From positions 40,720-104,719 of IMG/VR virus record IMGVR_UViG_3300046332_000238: a DNA stretch of 64,000 bases; one strand, written 5' to 3'. Positions within the stretch are counted from its first letter, which is position 1; each line of letters opens with the position of its first letter. Positions 15,095 through 21,854 of the stretch are shown in pieces. A program made the position numbers and the translations under genes. This DNA is from a virus. The notes beneath the pieces were generated by a model, which was not told the origin of the DNA, did not search any database, and was given only the letters and a program-made list of their open reading frames with translations.

Positions 15095-15547
15095 ATGAGT
15101 GTTACAATTAAGAATTTAGAAGCAGCATTTGCTGGTGAGAGTCAAGCACATACCAAGTACCGATATTTTGCTAAGATGGCAAGAGCACAAGGATTTGAAG
15201 ATGTTGCAAAACATTTTGAACATACAGCAGAACAAGAACTACTTCATGCGTGGGGTCATTTGGAATTACTGATTGGTAAACCAGATGTTAAACAGTGTCT
15301 TGAAATGGCCATTGAAGGTGAGACACACGAGTTCACTACAATGTATCCTACAATGCAATCAGAAGCAATTGCAGAAGGTGATGAATTTGCTGCGAAAGAA
15401 GCAGCAGATCAAATTTTAGAAAGTAAAGAACACGCAGAACAATTTGCAACAGTTCTTGCTAAGGCAGAAAAACGTTTTAATGCTTTGAAGAAAGTAGAAC
15501 AACGTCACGCAGAAGCTTACACAAAAGTATTGGAGAATGTAAAATGA
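15095..15547 (+). CDS. rubrerythrin-like ferritin-fold protein
   Basis: 150 residues. The opening TIKNLEAAFAGESQAHTKY plus FAKMARAQGFEDVAKHF and TAEQELLHAWGH is the first half of a rubrerythrin diiron four-helix bundle (Glu in AGESQA, ExxH in EQELLH). The second half supplies ETHEFTTMYP and ESKEHAEQFATVL, the matching ligand helices. In bacteria such proteins reduce hydrogen peroxide using electrons from rubredoxin. Here the C-terminal rubredoxin domain is missing and is encoded by the next gene (15544). The SD AAGGAG precedes the ATG. Confidence 0.85.
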   Translation: MSVTIKNLEAAFAGESQAHTKYRYFAKMARAQGFEDVAKHFEHTAEQELLHAWGHLELLIGKPDVKQCLEMAIEGETHEFTTMYPTMQSEAIAEGDEFAAKEAADQILESKEHAEQFATVLAKAEKRFNALKKVEQRHAEAYTKVLENVK

Positions 15548-15678
15548 GCGAAACACATGTATGTGTAGTATGTGGTCATGAACATGATGATCTAGTAGAG
15601 GGTGCATGGGGTACATTACCTGACGACTTTACTTGTCCTGAATGTGGTTGTGGTAAGGAAGAATACGAGTCAATTTAA
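15544..15678 (+). CDS. rubredoxin-like iron-sulfur protein
   Basis: 44 residues, overlapping the rubrerythrin-like gene by 4 nt. Two cysteine knuckles, CVVCGHEHD and FTCPECGCGKEEYE, flank GTLPDDF. This is the rubredoxin pattern CxxCG ... LPDDxxCPxCG with one Fe bound by four Cys. It is shorter than free rubredoxins (about 52 residues). With 15095 it makes a split rubrerythrin, so the two probably act together as a peroxide-reducing pair. Confidence 0.85.
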   Translation: MSETHVCVVCGHEHDDLVEGAWGTLPDDFTCPECGCGKEEYESI

Positions 15679-16028
15679 TGTCCAAAAAATTATATCTTGT
15701 TGAAACTATTTCCACATTCCGTATTCGTTATGTGGTTGAAGCAAAAGAAGAAGGTCATGCTGAAGATGAAGTCACTATGTCTGATGCTGACTTTTATGAA
15801 TTCTCACAGAAACATATTGATGAATCGATTACATCAACCCGTGAATTAAGTAGGATTGAATATCTTGATCTTTTTGATAAAGACAATGAGTATCTTTCTA
15901 AATGGGACGATGAATCTAAAATGAAGTTCATCAATAAGATTAATTATGATGAAGATGATGGTAACGTAAATCTTCCTCCTACTGAATGTGAGTTTGATGA
16001 AATTGAAGAAGCAATGAAGAACGTATGA
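15678..16028 (+). CDS. hypothetical acidic phage protein
   Basis: 116 residues beginning SKKLYLVETISTFRIRYVVE, a two-strand start, then a very acidic body (DEVTMSDADFYEFSQKHID, NYDEDDGN). Small acidic proteins of this layout occur in exo-T-even phages without known function; nucleic-acid mimicry is a possibility only. Its ATG overlaps the rubredoxin stop and its end overlaps the epimerase start, so it is translationally coupled on both sides. Confidence 0.65.
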   Translation: MSKKLYLVETISTFRIRYVVEAKEEGHAEDEVTMSDADFYEFSQKHIDESITSTRELSRIEYLDLFDKDNEYLSKWDDESKMKFINKINYDEDDGNVNLPPTECEFDEIEEAMKNV

Positions 16029-16873
16029 AGAAAATATTTATAACTGGTATCAATGGTTATATTGGTCAACACCTCTACCATCTGTTAAAGGATGAGTATG
16101 AGGTGTTTGGCTTGGATATTACACCTGTTGATGATGTTAATCTTTTTCAGTCGGATATTCGACATTGGATACCAGATTATATATTTTCTTTGGCTGATAT
16201 GCCAAATGAATTCGATGCAGTCATTCATTTGGCTGCATTGATTCGTGTAAGTGAATCAGTAGTAAAACCTATTGAGTATTATGAAACTAATATCATGGGC
16301 ACCATCAATGCACTGAGTTGCATTAAGACAAAAAACTTTATTCTTGCATCTACTGGTGCAGCAGAAAACCCAATTAATCCATATAGTATCTCGAAGTTGG
16401 CCGCAGAAAGTATTGTTAAACAGTATTGTGCCAGTAAAGATATTGACTATACTATTTTTAGATTCTATAATGTAATTGGATCAAACGGATTCTTACCAAC
16501 AAATGTTGATGGTCTGATGTATAACCTAATCAAGGCAAAAGAGACAGGTATATTTAATCTTTTTGGTCATCAATATGATACAGAAGATGGTACAGCAATT
16601 CGGGACTATATTCATGTAATGGAAATCTGTCACGCAATTAAATTGGCAATTGAAACTCCTGCGAACACTGAGGTAGAAAACCTGGGTACAGGCCTAGGAC
16701 ATTCCGTATTTGATATTGTTAATCGTTTTATGATTGTAAACAATTGTGATATTCAGGTAAACTTTAAACCTGCTCGGGCAGGTGACTTACCTGCAACAGT
16801 ATTAAAAAATGTCTCGCCATACATGAAAAAATATTATACAATAGACGAAATGTTACGATTGGAGAATACATGA
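16025..16873 (+). CDS. NAD-dependent sugar epimerase/dehydratase (GalE-like, extended SDR)
   Basis: 282 residues. The Rossmann dinucleotide motif is FITGINGYIG (GxxGxxG, residues 5-14), followed by HLAALIRV and the catalytic YSISK (YxxxK). Downstream are FRFYNVIGS and AIRDYIHV, hallmarks of UDP-glucose 4-epimerase-like enzymes. Likely acts on nucleotide sugars and could alter host surface polysaccharide or supply sugars for modifying phage DNA or virions (inference). Substrate cannot be read from sequence. Confidence 0.85.
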   Translation: MKKIFITGINGYIGQHLYHLLKDEYEVFGLDITPVDDVNLFQSDIRHWIPDYIFSLADMPNEFDAVIHLAALIRVSESVVKPIEYYETNIMGTINALSCIKTKNFILASTGAAENPINPYSISKLAAESIVKQYCASKDIDYTIFRFYNVIGSNGFLPTNVDGLMYNLIKAKETGIFNLFGHQYDTEDGTAIRDYIHVMEICHAIKLAIETPANTEVENLGTGLGHSVFDIVNRFMIVNNCDIQVNFKPARAGDLPATVLKNVSPYMKKYYTIDEMLRLENT

Positions 16874-17070
16874 AATATCTTATTGGTTTTATTGGTGGTG
16901 TTTTGCTTTCAATTGGATTGGTAGCTAACGCTGGTTTCTTTGGTTCAGCAGTTGGTGGTGCTGTGGGTGGTGCAATTGGAACATCTGGTGTTGAATCAAA
17001 AATTGATACAATTAATGCTCGTATTGAAGCATTGACAAGAGCATTGGATAGTGTTAAGGTGTGCAAATGA
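16870..17070 (+). CDS. small secreted or membrane protein with Gly-zipper
   Basis: 66 residues. Hydrophobic N-terminus KYLIGFIGGVLLSIGLVANA with an ANA-like signal-peptidase site, then FFGSAVGGAVGGAIGTSG, a glycine-zipper helix, and a coiled-coil-like tail (ESKIDTINARIEALTRAL). Gly-zipper segments insert into or span membranes, so an envelope role is likely. Overlaps the epimerase by 4 nt. Confidence 0.65.
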   Translation: MKYLIGFIGGVLLSIGLVANAGFFGSAVGGAVGGAIGTSGVESKIDTINARIEALTRALDSVKVCK

Positions 17071-17753
17071 AAGTAAATATCGGACCTTATACAACTTGGA
17101 TAGGACCGTATCAGATTGCGGAAAAGATACTATTCTGGATGGACAAAGACAATGATGACCGAGTTCATAACTTTGGTCGTTGGTTGTCGGGTGGTAAAGA
17201 GAAAGATTCTCTGTTACAAAAATTATGTGTTTGGATTGAATCCAAGAAAAAACGTAAAATTAAAGTAGATATTCATGGTTATGATGTGTGGAGTATGGAT
17301 TCCACATTATCTCTTATCGTTCTTCCTATGTTACAAGAACTTCAAAAGGTGAAACATGGTTCACCAATGGTTGATGCAGAAGATGTTCCTGAGTTTCTTA
17401 GAATGACTGGTCATGAAGATTGGTCACACCAAATGGAATTCAAATTTGAAGATCATGAACAGTATGAAAAAGATTCATGGGAAATCAATATGCATCGTTG
17501 GGATTGGGTTCTTGAAGAATTGATTTGGACATTCAAACAATTACAACCTGATTATGATTGGGACGATATGTATCGTTCAGGTGAAATGGACATTCAATGG
17601 TTAGATGATCCAAGTAACTCCAACTACAAAATCATGTCTCACGGACCTAATCATACATATAAAGTTGATGATGAAGGTATGAAAAAACATCAAGACCGTA
17701 TCAACAATGGTTTGAGATTGTTCGGTAAATATTATCAAAATCTTTGGGACTAA
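17067..17753 (+). CDS. conserved T4-type phage protein, function unknown
   Basis: 228 residues from the ATG at 17067 (AAGGT upstream; a GTG at 17061 is the alternative). Trp-, Asp- and His-rich: IGPYTTWIGPYQIAEKILFW, then VDIHGYDVWSMDSTLSLIVL, MHRWDWVLEELIWTFKQL and DDEGMKKHQDRINNGLRLFG. The repeated DxW and HxxD pairs suggest metal or nucleotide binding. I recognise it only as a conserved hypothetical of T4-type phages. Confidence 0.75.
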   Translation: MKVNIGPYTTWIGPYQIAEKILFWMDKDNDDRVHNFGRWLSGGKEKDSLLQKLCVWIESKKKRKIKVDIHGYDVWSMDSTLSLIVLPMLQELQKVKHGSPMVDAEDVPEFLRMTGHEDWSHQMEFKFEDHEQYEKDSWEINMHRWDWVLEELIWTFKQLQPDYDWDDMYRSGEMDIQWLDDPSNSNYKIMSHGPNHTYKVDDEGMKKHQDRINNGLRLFGKYYQNLWD

Positions 17754-17755
17754 TC

Positions 17756-17923
17756 ATGGCAAAATTTAAACAAGTAAAACTTATATTCACCGCAGAAATT
17801 ATGATGAATAGTAATGACACATTGGATGTTGAAGCATTGCAGACTGAATTGATTGATGCCCTAGATACAGTGAACAATAATCAATTTCTTGTAGCAGAAG
17901 AACAACTTATTATTAAAGGTTAA
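17756..17923 (+). CDS. small hypothetical protein
   Basis: 55 residues between two well supported genes, 2 bp from the next ATG. Predicted beta-alpha-beta: FKQVKLIFTAEIMMN, then VEALQTELIDALDTVNN, then QFLVAEEQLIIKG. A ferredoxin-like half fold. No motif. Confidence 0.55.
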   Translation: MAKFKQVKLIFTAEIMMNSNDTLDVEALQTELIDALDTVNNNQFLVAEEQLIIKG

Positions 17924-17925
17924 TT

Positions 17926-18399
17926 ATGACATTGAAACATCATGCAGAACGTGAATTGGATATTATTGGAATGACAGAAGATTCTGTGGAAATGGATGCT
18001 GCGATGCGTAATCACATCCTTCATATGATTGATGAATTTTCTAAAGAAGGACATTCTGGATTCTCCGCATCATATGCTATTAGTATATTATCTAAACTTA
18101 TGAGATATGAACCATTGACACCACTAACAGGTGAAGATTCCGAATGGATGGAAATTGCTAAAGAACAGACTGGTTCTAATCAAGGCACACTATACCAAAA
18201 TAAACGAGCAAGTCATGTATTCAAAGATGATACTGGTGCATATGATATCAATGGCAAAGTATTTGTCGAATGGCGGCAAGACAAAGAAACAGGTGAAGAT
18301 TATTCCTCATCATATACAAGCAAAGATTCTCGTGTACCTGTAACTTTCCCATACACACCACATACAGATTATGTTAATAAAGGTTTTGTAGAAGAATGA
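17926..18399 (+). CDS. conserved phage protein with MRYEPLTPLTG motif
   Basis: 157 residues. Helical N-terminal part (AMRNHILHMIDEFSKEGHSG), then the widely conserved block LMRYEPLTPLTGEDSEW, YQNKRASHVFKD, GAYDINGKVFVEW and SRVPVTFPYTPHTDYV. This family occurs across many phage types without an assigned function. The conserved N, K, R, H and D residues could be a nucleotide-handling site. Confidence 0.75.
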   Translation: MTLKHHAERELDIIGMTEDSVEMDAAMRNHILHMIDEFSKEGHSGFSASYAISILSKLMRYEPLTPLTGEDSEWMEIAKEQTGSNQGTLYQNKRASHVFKDDTGAYDINGKVFVEWRQDKETGEDYSSSYTSKDSRVPVTFPYTPHTDYVNKGFVEE

Positions 18400-18641
18400 T
18401 TTCTCTCATACACTTTATAAGTTCTTCCAAACTACTCAAAGAGTCCGAAAAGACGGTAGTGATGTTGGGTGGTGAAGATGAAGCACCGGAGATGGTGCGA
18501 GCACAGCGTGACTTCTATCGTTTAGAAGTTGATTATTATAGGGTAGAAGCAATCAAATTTGGTTTCTTTTGTGCCGGTGTTGTATTGAGTGCATACCCAA
18601 TTTATTTGTTATGGAGATTATTTAATGGCATACTTGCTTAA
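18396..18641 (+). CDS. small protein with C-terminal membrane helix
   Basis: 81 residues. Polar N-terminal two thirds (EDEAPEMVRAQRDFYRLEVD), ending in the hydrophobic helix FGFFCAGVVLSAYPIYLLW. The tail-anchored layout suggests a protein held at the inner membrane. Overlaps both neighbours. Confidence 0.6.
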   Translation: MISLIHFISSSKLLKESEKTVVMLGGEDEAPEMVRAQRDFYRLEVDYYRVEAIKFGFFCAGVVLSAYPIYLLWRLFNGILA

Positions 18642-18888
18642 AAATATTTTTGGATGGTCAAAAACTAATGGCCTAAGTATTATGGCTAATGGTGCAATGT
18701 TTGCATTGGTTATATTGTTAATAGTACCTATGTTTGCAGTGAAAAAACCAGAAGTTGAAATGAAAGACTTCAAAGATGGCATACAAAATCATTTGACATG
18801 GTCAATTAAGAATGAATGCTTTTTTGTTAAACCACACACAGATACCACAGTGTATCTGATCCGTGTACCTGATTGTGATAGAAAATAA
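18625..18888 (+). CDS. small inner-membrane protein
   Basis: 87 residues from the ATG at 18625, chosen over 18589 because GGAG lies 9 bases upstream. One strong hydrophobic segment (GAMFALVILLIVPMFAV), then a soluble tail with two Cys (IKNECFFVKPHTD ... VPDCDRK), likely periplasmic. No family recognised. Confidence 0.6.
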   Translation: MAYLLKNIFGWSKTNGLSIMANGAMFALVILLIVPMFAVKKPEVEMKDFKDGIQNHLTWSIKNECFFVKPHTDTTVYLIRVPDCDRK

Positions 18889-18897
18889 GGAGAAGTT

Positions 18898-19191
18898 ATG
18901 AGTTTATTTGTTGAAGTTACCTCGATTGAAAAACAATGTAAAGTTATTGTTAATATGGAACACATTGTAGAAATTGCACCACTTGCTTCTGGTGGTTGTG
19001 CATTGTTTACTATTGATAGTGCAGGTGTTGGTGCAAAAGCATCGATGCGGGTATCTGATGATTACAGTCAATTTATCCAGTTTGCTGTACAACCAGTATC
19101 TGCTGAAGATATTGCAAAACGTTTTCCTAAAGTATCTACCGAAGCAGAACCTAAAGCAAAATCACCAAAGGTAGAAATTCCTAAACTATGA
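18898..19191 (+). CDS. small beta-rich protein, possibly FlbD-like fold
   Basis: 97 residues. FVEVTSIEKQCKVIVNMEHI and VEIAPLASGGCALFTIDS give strands typical of the small FlbD-type family (short proteins with an INxxxI motif); the match is weak. The C-terminal 25 residues are a Pro/Lys/Glu-rich disordered tail. SD AAGGAG precedes the ATG. Confidence 0.55.
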   Translation: MSLFVEVTSIEKQCKVIVNMEHIVEIAPLASGGCALFTIDSAGVGAKASMRVSDDYSQFIQFAVQPVSAEDIAKRFPKVSTEAEPKAKSPKVEIPKL

Positions 19192-19475
19192 ACGATCTCC
19201 TAACAGGGATATTTTCTTGGATTAAAGATGATTATCGGACCTACCCTTTACGTTTTCTTATTGAGCTTCTTGCTTGGGCTATCAGCATTGGTTGTAGTCT
19301 CACTATGGCGCTCACGGTACCTAATCCTCCCCTTCTTAGTATGTACCCTGTTTGGATCATTGGTTGTTGCCTTTATGGCTGGGCTGCTTACTCTAGGAAG
19401 TCTTTTGGTATGCTTGCTAACTACCTTTTGTTGGTTACCATAGATTCCATAGGACTCCTACGAATGATTAGTTGA
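19188..19475 (+). CDS. conserved integral membrane protein of T4-type phages
   Basis: 95 residues with three predicted helices: RFLIELLAWAISIGCSLTMA, LLSMYPVWIIGCCLYGWAA and MLANYLLLVTIDSIGLLRM. The phrase TVPNPPLL between helices one and two is a conserved feature I associate with exo-T-even phage membrane proteins. Function unknown. Overlaps the previous gene by 4 nt. A promoter follows at its stop. Confidence 0.7.
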   Translation: MNDLLTGIFSWIKDDYRTYPLRFLIELLAWAISIGCSLTMALTVPNPPLLSMYPVWIIGCCLYGWAAYSRKSFGMLANYLLLVTIDSIGLLRMIS

Positions 19476-19500
19476 CAATTAACTGTGGCCATGTTATAAT
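19472..19500 (+). promoter_or_regulatory. sigma70-type promoter
   Basis: TTGACA (19472-19477), 17-bp spacer, TATAAT (19495-19500). TTGACA overlaps the stop codon of the preceding gene. It lacks the GTTG-N8-CAAC dyad of P1-P4. Expected start near 19507 gives a short leader before the GTG start at 19529. Confidence 0.75.
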
Positions 19501-19528
19501 TGTATCTCTTATATTATGAAAGTTTCTC

Positions 19529-20128
19529 GTGAATATCTTTTATCTTGACAATGACCCAGTTAAATGTGCAGAAATGCATAACGATAAACATTGTATCAAA
19601 ATGATTCTGGAATATGCTCAACTCCTTTCCACTGCTCATCGCGTTCTTGATGGCGTTTCCACTATCGGCCTTACTAGCACCGGTCGGAAAAAAACTTCCT
19701 TCGTCCTCTCCGATGCTCGGGATGCCATTCTTTATTCTGCTACTCACATTAATCATCCGTCTGCAATTTGGGTAAGACAATCAGATAAAAATTATGACTG
19801 GTTGTTTTCTCTGTTTCAGGCATTGATGGATGAGTACACATATCGTTATGGTAAAACCCATGCCTGTTCTAAACTTGAAATGTCTCTTGCTAGAATACCA
19901 CAAAATATTCCACAAAAACCTTTCACTGAACCAACACCTGCAATGCCGCCAGAAATAAAAGTACCAAAAGCAGGACCTCGTGGTCAATTGCATTATGATT
20001 CTATTGCTTCGTATAAGAATTACTATATACAAAGTAAAGTACACCTTGCCTCATGGAAAGGTAAAACAAATTCTCGTCCAGTTCCGCAATGGTTTCAAAC
20101 TGGATTAGAAAAACTAGCAGTAATTTAA
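19529..20128 (+). CDS. conserved phage protein, MNIFYLDxDPxxCAxxHxDKH family (GTG start)
   Basis: 199 residues. The N-terminus NIFYLDNDPVKCAEMHNDKH followed by MILEYAQLLSTAHRVLDG is a family signature common in phages of aquatic bacteria. Further conserved: HPSAIWVRQSDKNYDWLF and LMDEYTYRYGKTHAC. Many conserved His, Asp and Lys suggest an enzyme on nucleotides or nucleic acid, but the activity is not known to me. GTG at 19529 is the start; an out-of-frame ATG at 19515 encodes a 10-residue peptide and could act as an upstream leader. Confidence 0.8.
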   Translation: MNIFYLDNDPVKCAEMHNDKHCIKMILEYAQLLSTAHRVLDGVSTIGLTSTGRKKTSFVLSDARDAILYSATHINHPSAIWVRQSDKNYDWLFSLFQALMDEYTYRYGKTHACSKLEMSLARIPQNIPQKPFTEPTPAMPPEIKVPKAGPRGQLHYDSIASYKNYYIQSKVHLASWKGKTNSRPVPQWFQTGLEKLAVI

Positions 20129-20154
20129 CTTGAACTTTATTAATAAGGAAACAC

Positions 20155-20733
20155 ATGAAATTTGTAAAAATCTTGGCAGTAGCAGCAGTAATGATGGCAA
20201 GTTCCGCGTTCGCACAGAACACTGGATATACTACGTTTGAATTCTCACAAGAAACTAAACGTGCTGATGATTCAGACAAACTCAAGGGTGGTCTAGTCGT
20301 TGGTGTGAAAACACCACAAGGTCAAGACTACAGCGTTAAATTGGAATCGAGTCAAACTCGTGTTGGTGAAGGTTCGATTTCAACTGGTTTAGAAGTTCGT
20401 GCAAAACAAAACTTTGCAGATGTTGGTTATGGTATTAAACCATACCTTGGTGTTCGTCTAGGCGAGAAAATGACTAGTGATGAACACTTTAGTCACTATG
20501 CAGTTGATGCTGGTGTAAAGTTTCCGATTGTCGGAAAACTTAGTGGAGATGTTGGTGTACGTTATCGTAATGCTTTCAATACTGTAAATGCATTTGAAAG
20601 CACACGTTACCATGTTATCGCAGCATATGCATTGACTAAGACAGATTCAGTTGCAGTTCGTTACAGCCAAGCATATGGTGATGTTGCAGAAGAAAAAGAT
20701 GCATGGCGTTTGAGTTACACACATAGTTTCTAA
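20155..20733 (+). CDS. outer-membrane beta-barrel protein with signal peptide
   Basis: 192 residues. A clear signal peptide (KFVKILAVAAVMMASSAFA, cut before QN), then alternating amphipathic strands with aromatic girdle residues: TTFEFSQETKRADD, GGLVVGVKTPQGQDYSVKLE, SISTGLEVRAKQNFADVGYG, YLGVRLGEKM, DVGVRYRNAF, WRLSYTHSF. The last residue is Phe, matching the C-terminal signal for BAM insertion. About 8 strands fit a small OmpA/OmpX-like barrel. Likely displayed in the host outer membrane, where it could block superinfection (inference). Ends at a strong terminator. Confidence 0.8.
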   Translation: MKFVKILAVAAVMMASSAFAQNTGYTTFEFSQETKRADDSDKLKGGLVVGVKTPQGQDYSVKLESSQTRVGEGSISTGLEVRAKQNFADVGYGIKPYLGVRLGEKMTSDEHFSHYAVDAGVKFPIVGKLSGDVGVRYRNAFNTVNAFESTRYHVIAAYALTKTDSVAVRYSQAYGDVAEEKDAWRLSYTHSF

Positions 20734-20751
20734 TATTAAAGTATAAAGAAG

Positions 20752-20775
20752 AACTCTCCTTCATGGAGAGTTTTT
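20752..20775 (+). terminator. rho-independent terminator
   Basis: Stem AACTCTCC (20752-20759), loop TTCAT, GGAGAGTT (20765-20772) running into a T stretch to 20775. Follows the beta-barrel gene. Confidence 0.85.
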
Positions 20776-20802
20776 CACTTCTTGATTACATAAAGAAATA
20801 TA

Positions 20803-21081
20803 ATGCCAACATATCAATTCAAAAATTCAAAAACGGATGAAATTGAAGAACATCGTATGAGTTATACTGTACTCGATGAATTCAAGACAGAAAATCCACA
20901 CCTAACTATACATATTAGTGCTGAAAATATACCTATTCTTGGTGATGCCACGAGAATGAGTATTCCGGGTCACGGACAGCCACATGCAGCATTCGAGACT
21001 GGAGTAATCCAACGAATGAAGGAAACCATTCCTGGCAACACCATGTCTGGTCATAAAACGAAAGCACCGAGAGAGTGGTAA
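20803..21081 (+). CDS. small conserved phage protein MPTYxFKN family
   Basis: 92 residues starting MPTYQFKNSKTDEIEEHRMS and continuing TVLDEFKTENPHLTIHIS. The opening resembles the strand pair of FmdB-type zinc ribbons (MPxYxF) but the Cys residues are absent. This ORF type is common next to phoH and structural genes in exo-T-even phages. The C-terminal half is Gly/Pro-rich. Function unknown. Confidence 0.7.
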   Translation: MPTYQFKNSKTDEIEEHRMSYTVLDEFKTENPHLTIHISAENIPILGDATRMSIPGHGQPHAAFETGVIQRMKETIPGNTMSGHKTKAPREW

Positions 21082-21120
21082 AAACAAAAAAACTTCCTGC
21101 TTTACTAACTAGGAGTATCA

Positions 21121-21822
21121 ATGGCAACCGCAAAAAAGAAAACAGCTGCAGCTCAGGCACAAAGTCAGCACTTTTCAGTAAAAAGAATCAAACCCCTAAC
21201 AGAGAACCAAGGGAAAACGTTTGATGCATATGAGGAAGGTAATCACCTAGTATTATCTGGCTCAGCAGGTTCAGGAAAATCATTCTTAGCAATGTATCTT
21301 GGACTAAAAGATGTATTGACCGAAAATTCACATTATAACAAGATCATCATTATTCGGTCTGCGGTACCGTCAAGAGATTTAGGTTTTGTTCCAGGTTCAT
21401 TGGAAGAAAAGGCCAAGATTTACCAAGAACCATACATGAACATTGTGAATGAAATCATTGGTCGTGGAGATGCATGGCATTTCTTAATGCACAAAGAGAT
21501 TGTGCAGTTTCAAACAACCAGTTTTCTTCGTGGTTTAACATTCAGTGATTGTATCATTGTGTTTGATGAATTCCAATCTGCAACCTTCCATGAAATTGAT
21601 ACAGTATTAACCCGTGTGGGTGATAATTGTAGGTTCATGTTGTGTGGCGACTTCAACCAAAACGATCTGAATATCAAGAAAGAGAAATCTGGTTTCACTG
21701 ATATCATTCGTATTCTGGATAAATTAGAAAATATCTCACACATTAAATTTGGTATTGAAGATGTGGTGCGTAGTGGTTTCGTTAAAGATTACCTACAAGC
21801 AAAGGAAAGTTTGAGTCTATAA
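21121..21822 (+). CDS. phoH: PhoH-like P-loop ATPase
   Basis: 233 residues. Walker A GSAGSGKS (47-54), the PhoH phrase IIIIRSAVPSRDLGFVPGSL, KAKIYQEPYMNIV, Walker B IIVFDEFQSA and the Gln-rich CGDFNQND. PhoH proteins are cytosolic ATPases with helicase/RNA-binding relatives; phage copies are frequent in aquatic T4-type phages and often linked to phosphate stress, though the role in infection is not settled. The stop codon overlaps a late promoter. Confidence 0.9.
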   Translation: MATAKKKTAAAQAQSQHFSVKRIKPLTENQGKTFDAYEEGNHLVLSGSAGSGKSFLAMYLGLKDVLTENSHYNKIIIIRSAVPSRDLGFVPGSLEEKAKIYQEPYMNIVNEIIGRGDAWHFLMHKEIVQFQTTSFLRGLTFSDCIIVFDEFQSATFHEIDTVLTRVGDNCRFMLCGDFNQNDLNIKKEKSGFTDIIRILDKLENISHIKFGIEDVVRSGFVKDYLQAKESLSL

Positions 21823-21825
21823 ATA
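21818..21825 (+). promoter_or_regulatory. T4-type late promoter
   Basis: TATAAATA exactly, 30 bp before the start of the virion propeller protein at 21855. This is the T4 late consensus read by the gp55/gp33-RNA polymerase complex. Confidence 0.75.
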
Positions 21826-21854
21826 GTAGTATCTCCAACACAAACAAATTAAAA

